64,000 nt of DNA. Origin: Azadirachta indica. Its lineage: Eukaryota; Streptophyta; Magnoliopsida; Sapindales; Meliaceae. Position numbers and translations under genes: made by a program. The stretch covers positions 11,855,871 to 11,919,870 of the forward strand of contig CM040451.1 of assembly GCA_022749755.1 (NCBI GenBank). The letters are read 5' to 3'. Numbering within the stretch: position 1 is the stretch's first letter; the number at the start of each line of letters is the position of its first letter. Positions 46,021-63,554 of the stretch are shown one piece after another. The notes below the pieces were generated by a model that saw only the letters and a program-made list of their open reading frames with translations, was not told the origin of the DNA and searched no databases.

Positions 46021-46622
46021 GAAAGTTCATAAGTTCGCAATCAGCAAAGAGGCAGAAAAGAGTGAGATTTTCCATCCTCTCAATCACCTCGAAGAAATCT
46101 TTAAGGCTCTTTGTGCGTTCTTCATTTTTTTTGTTTAAAAAGAATGGTGGTGAATTGCTATCATCAAATACTATTGGCAAACAGAGTGGTGTTGCAGGTT
46201 TTTGTTTTGTTACCTTGTTGGTGTCTCCTTATTCTCTTCAAATTAGGGAAGGAAATTGAAGTCATCTATATGAGAACCAAAATTCCATTATCTCTCTTTA
46301 TTAAATATTACATCTCGACTAACTACGACCTTTTTATTGTTCGAGTTGTACAACTTGTAGCCTTTAAATTTGAGTTACAGACGATGAAGATAAAACTTTT
46401 ATTTTTATCATCCAGCTTCGTTCTTCTTTTGTCCGGTACGTGCACATAAGCTATATTTCCAAAAACTCTTATATGAGAGATGTTAGGCTTTCTTCCACTC
46501 TAACTTTCTTGTGGTGTCTTTTTTAACATATTTCGAGTAGAAGATCGGTTAAATAAATACACCGTACAGGCTATAGTTGCAGCCCAAAATTCTTTTGGCA
46601 ATTTCTTGCTTTTGATCATATT

Positions 46623-47150
46623 TCATGCCATATCGAGAATAGTTCTATTTTTCCTCTCAAAAATGCCATTTTGTTGAAGGGATCTCAAAATAGTTAAAAG
46701 ACGGTAGATTCTATTTGCTTCACAAAACTCTTTTAAAGTAAATTTTCCTCTATGATCGGATTTCATGGCCTTGATTTTGCATTTACTTTCATTTTCCACG
46801 AGTGCTTTAAACCTTTTGAAGACACCAAAAACTTCGAATTTTTCTTTCAAAAAAATATACTCACGTTTTTCTTGAGTAGTTATCAATAAAGAGGAGGAAA
46901 TAATTACTCTTACCTAGGGTGCTTGATTTGATTAGACCATATACATCAGCGTATATGAGTTCGAGTGGCTTTTTGGCTCTAAAAGTAGACTCTTTTGGAA
47001 AACTCATTCTAAATTACTGCCCCAATAGACATCATTCGCACAGCTGATCAAGATGATTGATGCAAGGTAGTCCTCTTACCATTTTCTTCTTGGATAGCGG
47101 CTCTAGTCCTCTAAAGTTGATATGCTCAAATCGAAGATGACATCGCCATG
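46623..47150 (-). pseudogene. Copia GAG-pre-integrase and integrase core remnant
   Basis: The minus strand reads WRCHLRFEHINFRGLEPLSK (GAG-pre-integrase), CEWCLLGQ, PLELIYADVYGLIKSSTLGK, YFLLFIDNYSRK and KAMKSDHRGKFTLKEFCEAN with RSLQQNGIFERKNRT. These follow the rve integrase core with its first two catalytic aspartates (YADVYG, KSDHRG) and the glutamate region (QQNGIFERKN). Frames are broken, for instance around 46880. Confidence 0.82.
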
Positions 47151-47326
47151 ATGTATCCTTATAGTAAGTCTTGAGACATTTACTATATCATTTTAAATAT
47201 TTAACAAGAACATTCTATTCTTTGATATTGCCACCTTTACAATTAAATTACTTTTACTATCTCTTATAAAAGGTTACAATATTTCATACGAATACCATAG
47301 CTTTTTTCTAAGAGTTGTCCCGAGCT

Positions 47327-48540
47327 CTAAATATTATTTTTCATATTAAGCATATAATAAACATTTAAAATAAATTGATGTCTTCCATCTTTCAAATGAA
47401 TAAAAATGTTATCTTTACCTTTTACAGGTATTTTTGACCTATCCCCAAAGAAGACATTGCCACTCATGGATTCATCAAACTCTACGAACATATCCTTACT
47501 TCCATGTATATGATTAATTGCACCGGTATTAAGATACCATGTATTAGTGCTGCCACAGTTATTGTCCTTGAATGCTAACAATAACGTTTCTTCTTTTTGA
47601 CTTTTATTTTCCACATAATTGGCCTTTTCATCAACTTTATTATTGGAAACTTTACACTTGGAAGCATAATAGCCAAACTTTTGACAGTTATAACATTTAA
47701 CTTGAGATTTATTGTACCTTGAGTTCAGATTGCCTCTTCCACGACCTCCTATTGAGCCTTCTTTTCTTTCATTGTTGTTATTGTTATAATTCAATAGTCA
47801 TCTCCATCTTTATCTACGTCCACGTCCACAACCTCGTCTTCAACCAATTCCTTTTTCATGTTGGCTTTTCTCATTATCAAAACTTTCTTCCTTTTCTTTG
47901 AAGGTGAGATTTGTTTAAAGAACTTGTTTCAAGACCTTTTACTTTCTTTTTTGTTTTTCTTCATATGCTTGTAATGAGTTTATAAGTTCTTCAATAGTCA
48001 TGAACTTTAAATCTTTTGTTTTTTCAATTGTTATAACAATATACTTAAATTTTGAATCTATGAAACGAAGAATTTTCTTCATAATTTGAACATTACTTAA
48101 GCTTTCTCCATTTTTTTTAATTGATTAGCAACCGCTAAAACTTTAGAAAAGTACTCAGAAATTGATTCACATTCTTTCATATATGAATATTCAAACTCAC
48201 CTCGTAGAATTTGAAGACATACTTTATTCATTTTTTCGGCATCCTTGTATGAAATTTGAAGCATCTCCTATACTTTTTTGACAATAGTTGCATTTGAAAC
48301 CTCTCAAAACCATTTTCATCTAATGTTTGATAGATGAGGTAGAGAGCTTTCTTGTCATTCTTCCTAAAATCTTTCAAGAGATCTTTTTGAATTTGAGTAA
48401 AGGTGGCTTTATCTTTTGGCACATCAAACCCTTTCTCTACAACTTGCCACGTATCTTAATCTCTTAGCAGAGCCTTTATCTTGATTCTCTAATTATTGTA
48501 GTTGCTCTTGGTAAGGATTAGAACTTGGAAGAGGACTATT
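47327..48540 (-). pseudogene. Copia gag and protease remnant
   Basis: The minus strand carries a UBN2-type gag with stops, then a zinc knuckle CYNCQKFGYYASKC in which the normal histidine is tyrosine, then WYLNTGAINHIHGSKDMF, the protease region in which the catalytic aspartate (D-T/S-G) reads N. Both key sites are thus altered. A glycine-arginine segment (GGRGRGNLNSRYNKS) precedes the knuckle, as is usual in Copia gag. Confidence 0.82.
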
Positions 48541-48570
48541 TCATTGCTTGTCATGATCACTCACATCGTA

Positions 48571-48582
48571 GTTCTAATACCA
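48571..48582 (-). other. Copia primer-binding site (tRNA-Met-like)
   Basis: On the minus strand the sequence just inside the 5' LTR is TGGTATTAGAAC, one or two bases from the common plant Copia primer-binding site TGGTATCAGAGC. Confidence 0.7.
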
Positions 48583-48585
48583 CTT

Positions 48586-48997
48586 TGTTGAAAGGTGGAG
48601 GGATTTATTATAAAAGAAAATAAATTTATTACAAATAATTATGAATAAGAAAAGAGAGAGAAGCTTACAATTTTATTAATTTCTAAGTTTTTAGTTTGAC
48701 TAATAATGGAAGAACTCACCTTTATTTATAGTATAGTATTTTCTTAACCAACAATTAAGATTATGCACATATCTAATTTAATGGGTATAAAAGTTCTTAT
48801 AAAAATATCCATAATTATTTATATATATAGATATTTACTACATTTATCTAAATTTTTATTACTAAATATCTAAAAATTTATTTCATAAATATTTAAATAT
48901 TTTCTTACAAATTTTTATAAATTGGGATATATTATTCCTAAACCCAAATCTTATAAGCTCAATTTATTTTGAGTCAAATTAAGTTTAATTTCTAACA
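48586..48997 (-). repeat. 5' LTR of the Copia element
   Basis: 412 bp beginning TGTTGAAAGGTGGAGG and ending TTAATTTCTAACA. It is the partner of 45274-45705 and contains the same TTTATTTATAGTATA segment. Confidence 0.9.
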
Positions 48998-50442
48998 ATT
49001 TATGTATATAACTTACATTTTTTAATGGTTCCCCATTTTATCATTTTTTACTTATTTTTTATAATTTTTAATTCTTTGTAATGAAAACTTAAGAATTATA
49101 ATAAAAATTAGTTGTATACGTTAATTTGCACCTTAAAATCTATTTTCAATACTCTTTTACTTGCATATTCATATTTAAGAAAATTTAAATATTAAATTTT
49201 ATACTACACATCCTTATAACTAGCTAAATAACCTTTTAATTAAACTTTTTTTATTATATATGTTAATTTTTTTCTTTATAGTGTAAAAAAAATCATACAT
49301 CCAAATCACTATTATCTTTAAAATAAGAGCTTTAAAATTAATTAATATATAATTCTTTATAGACTATTAAAATCTTTTCAATTCATGATTATAGTTTTCT
49401 ACAAATTATGATTTTCATTATAGAATTGTTCTTTTAAAACTCTACAAAAATTTTGAAATTAACTTGTAATATGAAAAATAATGATATATTAATTTCTAAA
49501 AAATATATTTTTAAAAGATTATAAATATTTATTTTTAAGAATTGTAAAATTTATTATTTTAGTTATTGAAATGCAAGAATTTTAGCACATAAGAAATTGT
49601 ATACATATATATAAAAGAAATTGCGTCAAACATCTAACAATGATTAATATCAAATAGATTCTAAACTCTAAAGGGTATGTTTAGTATTAAAGTACTTTAA
49701 CTTTCAAGTTACCTAAACATAAAAGTTACTATATTTGAAGGTAAAAAATCATTAAATAGATGATATTTGATATAAAGACTTTCAAAATCGAACTTTTATT
49801 CCTGCCAACTTCTTTACAGTTTATGTGAAAAAAGAAAAATTAAAGGAAAATGTAGGCAGACAACTCACATAAAAGAGTTAGGAATTGAAAGCGATTAGTA
49901 ATGTTGTTTATGTTTTATGTTTTTTTTTTTTTATTGTTTCTTTCCATTCCGTTGTAGTGAAGATCAATGAAATTTATTTTTAAAAAATAAAGTTAAAAAA
50001 ACAAATATTATAAATTTTTAATTAAATAAAATTTAGACTTTGCCAGCCCTACCTATTTAGTAAAATTTATTCAAAAAATTGTAATAGTACATTACAATCT
50101 AACAAGATTAATTAAATGTTTGTTGCTAAGCAAATAAAAGTTTTAATTAATATAAGGAAGAAAGGATTTATCTTGCCTAAAATTAAATTATTTTATGTAA
50201 CAAGAGAATTTTCTGTAGTGCTACAAACAAATTAATCACACTTAATGGAAAAGAATTACACATTCGCAATCAGAAAAAGGAAAACCGCAATAATCGTGTG
50301 CACAATTATTTCATACGTTAAATTTCGTTAATTATTAAATTTCATTAATTAGCAATATTAAATTTGTACATTGTGAGAACTCAACAAAAAAAGAATTAAA
50401 TCATTCATTCTAATTTTACATGTTTTACAAAAATTACTAAGT
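48998..50442. other. AT-rich spacer between Copia element and GLR E
   Basis: Very AT-rich; the last part should be the GLR E 3' UTR. No coding feature is recognised. Confidence 0.5.
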
Positions 50443-53400
50443 TTATGGCATTTCCATTTCTGGCGAAGAAGCTTGACGATTCTCAGGGATTTCAGAAGGA
50501 CTCAATACATATTCCCACCTGGAAGAGTTCGTTTCATCTGCGCGCAGTACTTGAAGATTCTGTGGAGCTCTTTCTCCAGGATTGATATTAGTTCTTTGGT
50601 TTCTATGGTGTAAGTATCCTTCAATTCTACCGGCCGCCTTATTCCAGAAAGTTATATTGGTTTGGTAAGTTTCTCGATGACACCAAAAATTGTTTAGTAA
50701 TCGCATAAGGAACAGTACAAAACAAATTAAAGAAGTTGCACCATATACGATGTAGAGACCCCAGAAGCTGTGGAGGGTCAAGTTTTCTGGTCTTGTGTTA
50801 AATCTTTCATCGGCTGAACACTCAGGCATCGGACGAAACCACTGTTTCTCCAATTCTTCTATTGTTCCATTCTCTGCTAAGTCTAATATAGCTCTGGAAA
50901 CATCAAGTGCTATAGGAGATCCTTTTTGAAATGCCTGCATAATGCATACATGTAATTTGTAAAAGATCAATTAGCTTCTCAATTAATGTCAAATGGTAAT
51001 GATAAAAATTAATTATTGTAATATTAATTAATCACTCACAAAGCCGAAGCCTCCAAATTTGAAGGTATAGGTTGTTGTGTATTTCTTGCAGTACTTGTCC
51101 AGGAAAAGTCTCTCATACGGACGTTCAAGGAATAGGGCATCTATGCTGTTGTTTTTAAAATATTGTATATAATTGGATTCTATGTTCCTTAAGGTGATAA
51201 TATTCCCTGGCTTGAATTTAAGCGCATTCTCTAGGTAATTCTGCACAAATGAATCGTTGACACAACCAATTTTCCAGTTGTTTTTCTGCAGAAACTGAAT
51301 ATCGTTAACGTTGGGCTCCAGTCTTCGGACAGTGAGCAGTGAAGATAGGCTTGCAGTGTAGCTCGAGGTCAAGACAAACACTACAAACAGCCACAGTACT
51401 ACCACCACGCGAGTAAGGTTGCTACGAATTTTCTCTTCTGCAAAATCAGTCAACAAAAGCATTGAAATTCTTGAACTTTAATTTGCACAGAAAATTGCTA
51501 AACGACAAAAAGAGTTGAATAATAATCAATCACGTAAATTTGTGATCAATCAGCATCCTGGGTCCACACGCTTAGCACATTTTGCAGTTTCATACTAGAG
51601 ACAAAGACTCAAACAGCAAGATTTCTGGTGGCTAAATTTTGATAGGACCACTGGGAGAAATGTTCACATTGAAAGGATTTCAAAGTTAAGGTCATCAATA
51701 ATTTAGGAAAGTGCTTAGTAATTTCATTAATATATATACTTACTATGAGCAAAGAAGACAGTTGAGAAAGTAAACCAAAGGGTAGTACTAATCTGATTCT
51801 TCAATGTGCCTCTGAATTCAGGATTAGATGGGTGCTCCAAAAGCCAAACGATGAACATTGTGTAGATGAAAGTGGCACCAGTGACCGCCCACATTTCCCA
51901 AGTGAATGGCTTCAAGAACATCCAGGTTGACTCTTCTTGCTTGGCTTCAACTATCAGTGATAAACCAGACTCCATGTATGGCTGAGTGAATTCCACATTC
52001 TTCGTTCTATTGCGCAGTATAGTCAAGTCACCAACCGCGGCATCGTAAACCTTTGCATTGAATTTGCACAAGAAGACAACCAAGGAATCTTTCTCAGAAA
52101 TAATGAGATAGTAAATATATATTATAAGTATTAAAAGTCAAGAATAGTCTTCATGAAAATTCAATAAACGAAACAATATCGTTTTGCTCTTAATAATTCT
52201 CAATACTGTTCTTGTTGGCTGCAGGCATAGCCGCCAAGGACCAAGTCAAAGTCTTAAAATGTTACCTATTCAATTTCATCAAACTAACATTTATATTTAT
52301 AAATGAACCGCTCATAAAAAATGCAATCCACGGTGAAAAATTGGATCTGAAATGCGCATAAAAATGTGAAAATAGTGCGTTAAAACTTGCAACAGTATTA
52401 ATATTCATAAAAAATTATGCACAAAACATTCTAAATCTAAGTAATTGCACATAATTAAATACCGAATAAGAGTTTTAAAATCCAAAAGCTTAACACAAAT
52501 AAAGTGATTACCTTGTTATAGACGCCAGAAATCAGACTGTCATAGTCGCCATCATGCTGTACAAAATCATAAGGTAGATCATAATCCAAACTCGCTACCA
52601 CCTTACGGAAAAGTTCAATGCTGAAACCATCAAATTGCAGCTTGTTTTCAGTTGATAAGTTACCGACGGATGTAACCTTCACAAACTTGTCAAAAAATGT
52701 TGTCCCTGGGACCCCAATTCTTATGGGCTTTTCCTTAGTAGGCATTACCCAACCTTTAGGATTTCGCTTAAGGTTCCCAGGCCAAAGCACAGAATCACCT
52801 AAACCTTCTGCAACATCACCGACATCTCTCTCTGAAGACGATGCAGGCTCGGGCAACCGAAAGTCTAGCTCTTTGTATTTCTTTCCAACAACATTCACAA
52901 TCTGCAGTGCATCTCCGTTCAATATTTCACCATCTCTGAAACAAATTTGTCCACTCAAACCTGAGAAGTTACTTGATAATATATTCTCTAACAACATTTT
53001 TGGACTGCTAACATTAGTAGTCAATCTTCTCACGGCTTGCGCAATTATCGTAATGCTGTCATGCGCTCTTAAAGCATGAAAACCTGGGTGAAAGTAATCT
53101 TCCTCCGGGTATTCGTTTGTGAAATTTCGTCGGAACTGCGAAGAAAATTCTGCATAAGATCTACCATTTTCAGAGTAGTAATTCTTGAGTCCTAGCGTGC
53201 CTTCCATGGAGGAGATGACAGATGTGTTTAGAGAGTCTAGCGAGTTTGCAATCGTGTCTGTGACTATCCACACTGAATCTTTCCCCACAAGCCTCATCTT
53301 TTTTGCTTCTCTAAATAAATGTATAGTCATTGGTAATGATGCTTGAAGCACAATAAAAACACGAGATTGTTTTTCTTGTACGTTGTTTAGCTCTCGTTGA

Positions 53401-54213
53401 ACAAAATCTTTCGGATCGGATATGGAGGAAATTGGTGGAAGAACCAAACGAGACACTACCTCGGAACTGCATTTTTTAAGATCCTCGGATAAAAGAGCTA
53501 ACTTCCCTGAATTACCGCCATAAGCGTTATCTTCATATATGGCGACAACTCTTCTCCAATTGTAGAACTGAGCGAGAGCTGCGATGCGTTTCATTTGTTC
53601 AGAATCATCGCTAGCCATTCTTATCAAGAATGGCCAGCGAAGTGATATCGAAGGTGTTGCTATTGCAGGCGCTGCAAATGAAAGAACGGGAACTTCAGCT
53701 CGGCTCGCAATTTCGGCAACCGCAGCTGCTGCTTCCCATTTCTCCATGCCAATAATCACTTTTACCTTCTCTTTCTTAATCAGCTCCTCCGCTGCAAAAC
53801 CAAAAGTCAATACCTCGATTAATACTTATACTCGCCCAACAAATTAAACATTAATTTTGGTAAAATTAAGGTATATGTACAAGAATATAACCTGCCATAG
53901 CAGCTTGAAACGGGTCTCTTCTATGGTCTCGGATTCGAAGGGAGAACTTGTGGTTTCTTGAGTTAATATTGAAGTTCTGTACTGCAATTTTCATGGCTGT
54001 TATCTCTTCTTTCCCAATATGGGAATGAACATCGACGATTACCCCGATCTTCGTAATTTTATCGTTGTTATTTGCTGCTTTGACTCCATGGGAGAGGAAA
54101 AGGAGGAAAGTAATGGGTACAAGGTAAAAGAAAAAGGGTCTTGGAACTCTAATAACGGGGGTATGGGGCAAAGGAAATCTGCCTTCTACTGTGTAAACGA
54201 AATTCCTGTGCAT
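50443..54213 (-). CDS. glutamate receptor-like channel GLR E (clade 2 type, complete)
   Basis: Complete gene, the inverted partner of GLR D. Five exons: 54213-53892, 53791-52512, 52050-51744, 51437-51040 and 50934-50443, giving 932 residues. Hydrophobic leader ([20 protein letters not shown]), amino-terminal domain starting [21 protein letters not shown]1 with [21 protein letters not shown]1 [20 protein letters not shown], pore loop [16 protein letters not shown]3 [17 protein letters not shown]2 with PYERLFLDKYCKKY, M4 [20 protein letters not shown] and a tail ending SSPEMEMP. Identity with D is high throughout, including splice sites. Exon 3 starts with GTTTACGATGCC after CAATGCAAAG, without the second acceptor seen in A and B. 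Role: by homology, amino-acid-gated calcium-permeable channel of plasma or internal membranes. Confidence 0.94.
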
Positions 54214-54400
54214 TCTGTTATGCGCAAACTTAATACATTAATAGATTATTGTCAAACTAAAGCTGTCTCACACACACACACACACACATATATATCATAT
54301 ATGCGTTGCTGATTATAATCACTTGGAAAGGAAAGAGAGATATAAGTCAGCCAATGCAATTGCTAGGAATATTGGCGTGGTTCAACTCTGAAAATTATAG
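54214..54400 (-). promoter_or_regulatory. GLR E promoter, conserved with GLR D
   Basis: Inverted counterpart of 40725-40894. It shares CCTAGCAATTGCATT, a CTGACTTATA block, CTCTCTTTCCTTTCC and TTTGACAATAA (W-box core TTGAC). Confidence 0.6.
54269..54288. repeat. (CA)10 microsatellite in the GLR E promoter
   Basis: Ten CA units about 55 bp upstream of the GLR E start codon, next to ATATATAT sequence. GLR D has ATATATATGGCATATATA-like sequence at the equivalent place, so the CA run is specific to E and lies in or near its core promoter. Confidence 0.9.
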
Positions 54401-55329
54401 TCAGAGGTAAAAGAAAGTCAGAGAGTCTGGAAATAAATATTTCTGAAACGGAAAAGAAGTTTTATTCAAGATGGGAAAACTCTGTTGATTGGTAATGTGA
54501 AAACTAGATTTTAATATTGACCATTTTGCTCGGTTTTATTTTCTCTTTTCAAGTCATTTTTAAGAAAAGTAGTATGTTTCATAGGGCTTAATTTTCACGT
54601 AACTTTAAAATAGTAGAACACCAATTTTTTAATTGATATTTAATATGTAATTTTTTTATTTCACTGCAAAAATATGTAAGTCACAATACTTTAATTAAAC
54701 TTAATTGCGTTCTCAAATAATTATGTTTGGTACTGATTGCTATTGTATCTTTGTGACAATTTCTTATGTGTATATATAATTTCTTATGTGTTAAAATTGT
54801 TGCATTTCTAATAGCTAAACTGAATAATCACGATGCAACCTTTACAAATTAAAATTATTTTTAAAGATAAATTAAATATAATATTTTCAATTATTTTCAT
54901 TTTATATATCAAGTTAATTTTAAAGTTTTTATAAAGTAAAGTACTTTGATGTTTACTAAAAATTTAGAAAATTGAAATTAATTTAAATAAAATTAAAAGA
55001 ATAAATTTGAATAATATGTTTGTTTTATACTTTTATATTTATATATAAATAAATAAATTAAATGAAAATATTTATAAACAATTTTAATTAAATTATTTAA
55101 ACTCTTTAGATTCACCAAAAAATATAGAACAAAAATTTAACTTTTTGCTTAATAGGAAAATTTTCTTAAAAGTTAAAATAATAAACATGCTTAGTTATCT
55201 TATATATCAAAATTAAGTTAATTAAATATTAAGTGAAAAGAAAAAAAGAAAAAACAGGCCAAAGTCAGGGAGCGCTCTGAAACAAACAAAGACCAACTAT
55301 GAATTTGTATTATACGCATCGAATTTTAT
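54401..55329. other. AT-rich intergenic region
   Basis: AT-rich with no recognised gene or repeat border. The segmental duplication with polygalacturonase pseudogene 2 begins near 55330. Confidence 0.45.
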
Positions 55330-57480
55330 TGTATCAATAATCAAAACTCATGTAAAGCTTATCATTTTTTAAATAAAATTGTTGGACCACATCACATTTG
55401 ATGCATAAAGTTTAGATAGCTTATATAATTAGAAAAAGGTTCATTCAATCAGATCAATTTTATTTTCCGAATATGAAGTATACATGTTTTAATAATTGTT
55501 TTGTTTCTCAATAATTTGTTAGAAATTGTATTGGGGAAATAGCAATAAAGAGGAAATTAATGGAAATAACAATAACTTTAGCCAACTTGGGATTTCTCCC
55601 AAAGTGGTCATGCTAAACCATTAGTTTGGTTAATTAAAGCCTAAAATTCTAAATGGAAGTTTCAGAATTAGTGGACTAACTTCACTCAGAGTACTCTATA
55701 AATCCCTCCCAGGTTGCATTCATCTTCCATCAACAAGATCTAAAGCAAATTATGAACGGTGAATAATTGCTTATCAGAATTAATTCACTTCACCAGTCTC
55801 TAAATGGGTTTCAGCTTCTGCTTTCAGAAAGCATTTTCAATACTGGTTTTATTTACTTTGGCCAGAAATATAAACGCAACTGCTGGAGTTTTTAACATGG
55901 AGGACTTTGGTGCCAGGGCGGAAGGCATTGCAGATGGCAGTAAGGCATTTGACAATGCTTGGGGAGAAGCTTGCAACTGGACTGGCAACAGCAAATTATT
56001 GGTTCCACCAGGAAAATATTTAGTGAAGTTTGTTGTATTTAAAGGTCCATGTAAAGCTTCGATTTCCTTTCATCTTGAAAGACTTATCCAAGCTCCCGTT
56101 GGTCTGTCAAAATTAGAGAATAAAGAAAGCTGGATCACCTTCCAATATCTCAAGAACTCACTCTTACAGGCAGGGTTTCTTTCCACGGCCAAGGTAGAAC
56201 TGCATGCCCAGAAAACCAGTGCCACAAGAATTCGAATTGCAAGCTTCCCGTCGTAAGTTTTGCTAACTATGCTCTTCTTTTTAACAACTTTGTAAGTTTC
56301 AAAAGCAGGATTAAGTGTTATACTTAACAATGAGATAACTTGTTTTTACTTTGTCGTTTGATAGTCTATATGATTCAATGTCTTGAACGACTCCACGATT
56401 TTTGGAATAAAATCAGTTGACAGCAAGCATTTTCACATCAACATCTTGGGCTGCTACAACTTGAAGCTACATAATCTTAAGATCTCATCACACAAGGATA
56501 GTCCCCACACTGACAGAATTCACATTGGAAGATCAAATGGTATCATGATATCACACTCAGTGATAGCCGCAGGTGATGACTGTGTCTCTCTTGGTCAAGA
56601 CATTTAAAACATTTTAGTCTCCGATGTTTTCCATGGAGCGGGACACGGGATCAGTGTCGGCAGTTTGGGAAAGTATAAAAATGAGGAAAAAGTTGTCGGA
56701 TTAACTGTGAGAAACTGCACCTTCACAGACATAAGCGATGGTGTCAGAATCAAAACTTGGCCTGATTCAAAACCTGGAATCTCTTCCAATTTTACATTCG
56801 AAGACCTTGTCATGAACAATGTTGAAAATCCCATCATCATGGATCAACAATACTGCCCACATAATTCCTGCAACATAAAAGGTACCTGAACATTCAGTAT
56901 TCATTTGCTCAACTCTCGATTCTTAAAAACTTGTCCGGCTGCTGCGACTAATCATTCTTTCTTATACAGGTTCCTTCTCGGGTGAAGATCACAATGTGAG
57001 TTTCAAGAACATCCGAGGAACTTCTTCCTCCAAGGTTGCTGTAAGTCTTGTGTGTAGCGAACAGATTCCATGCAAAAATGTTGAGATTGCAGACATAAAC
57101 TTGGTGTATAATGGCGTTGATGATAATGGTCCTCCAACATCATCCTGTTTCAATGTCAAAAGTAACTCTGATTGGAAAGCAGATCCCGGCTACTCGCACC
57201 TAGTTTTCCAGGCTCCTGTTCGTCAGTACAGATTTGTTAAAATTTCCAATTAATTCCATTATATGTGTTATGAAAAAGTTCTTTTAGATTTGAAGACTGA
57301 GAATCATATAGCTGAAATAAAGCGAATGTCAACAAAATCTTAGAAGCAGATGTTCAATACATGCCAAAAAATTCTACAACATAGTTGTGTATATGAGTAT
57401 TGTAGAGCTATTAAAAACATTATGAAAAAACTGTTGCAATGGCGCAAATGACAGGATATTTAAACAATTAGCATGGCATT
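55330..57480. repeat. segmental duplication, copy 2 (polygalacturonase gene with flanks)
   Basis: Matches 35580-37855 in the same orientation, about 20 kb away, covering promoter, gene and 3' flank with small indels. Confidence 0.8.
55804..57253 (+). pseudogene. polygalacturonase (GH28) pseudogene 2
   Basis: Second copy of the exopolygalacturonase-type gene. It starts MGFSFCFQKAFSILVLFTLA like copy 1. Lesions differ from copy 1: a one-base loss near 56155 (AAGAACTCACTC for AAACTTCACTC) shifts exon 1; the catalytic NTD motif reads SPHTDRI, so the asparagine is gone and the following glycine is arginine; TAA interrupts SLGQDI*NIL at about 56605; and an extra A before the terminal VTLIGKQ region alters the end. 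The 2-base deletion of copy 1 is absent here (GHGISVGSLGKYKNEE is intact), as are AAGDDCVSLG, GAGHG and GVRIKTW. The copies therefore died by different mutations after duplication. Confidence 0.9.
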
Positions 57481-58081
57481 GAATATTATAAAGAAAATGG
57501 AAAACAGAGTGCGCTTATGTGCTTAGCCCCTGCCACATAGTTTCTTAGGTTTTATTAATTTTACCTCTCATTGCTTCTGCCAATCAATCCACCGCCACTA
57601 TCATTGAGGAGAAATGAGGCTTTCAACACATCGGATAAATCTACGATGAAAATTGCTGTCTTGCTATTTTAATTTTAATATAAATTCGAATTAACAAATT
57701 CATATATTTGGATTTATATTAAAAAATAAAATATTTATCGAAAATTTTTATTGAGTCACATATAATGTCTAATACAGAAGATATCTGTCCTCGTAAGAAA
57801 AAATTCTGTTCATATTTTAATATAACGCACTTATTTTAGCTGGAAGCCTATCTTATTTTTTCCGGGCATTAGCCTTGCTGGAACCAATCCCGAGTGGCTC
57901 GCGTTAAAATAATTTTGATTTTAATATATTTGTAAAATCCAAACAACCCGACCCACTTTCCATTCGATTCTCGAATCATGCCATCAACGCAACCCGACCC
58001 ATTCCGCTCTCTACAGTTCCCACTAGTTAACTCAAAAGAAAAATTAGCCGAAAAAAAAAAAAAAGGCAAAAACTAGCAGCA
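57481..58081. other. region upstream of the DEAH-box helicase
   Basis: Presumed promoter and leader of the helicase gene, with an AAAAAAAAAAAAAAAGG run (58049-58065) just before the start codon. No other gene is recognised. Confidence 0.5.

Positions 58082-63554
<5,473 letters not shown>

Larger units (their letters stand above)
45274..48997 (-). mobile_element. Copia LTR retrotransposon, internally deleted
   Basis: 3.7-kb element oriented on the minus strand, with LTRs at 48586-48997 (5') and 45274-45705 (3'), both TGTTG...AACA. A primer-binding site similar to the initiator-methionine type (TGGTATTAGAAC on the minus strand, 48571-48582) lies next to the 5' LTR, and a polypurine run (reverse of CACCCCCC) precedes the 3' LTR. 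The coding remnant goes gag, protease, integrase, then the first part of reverse transcriptase; this order is Copia. Most of reverse transcriptase and RNase H is absent, and stops and frame changes are frequent. The flanking 5-mers are ATTGA and ATTTA, an imperfect target duplication. It cannot move by itself. Confidence 0.9.

Noticed and set aside
46111..46449. 112-codon plus-strand frame over the Copia element
   Set aside because: Antisense to the Copia coding strand in a region where the minus strand gives integrase and reverse transcriptase pieces.
52618..53079. 153-codon plus-strand frame opposite GLR E (and similar ones opposite GLR A, B and D)
   Set aside because: Shadow of the large exon 2. 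The minus-strand frame carries the receptor domain and the paralogues agree.
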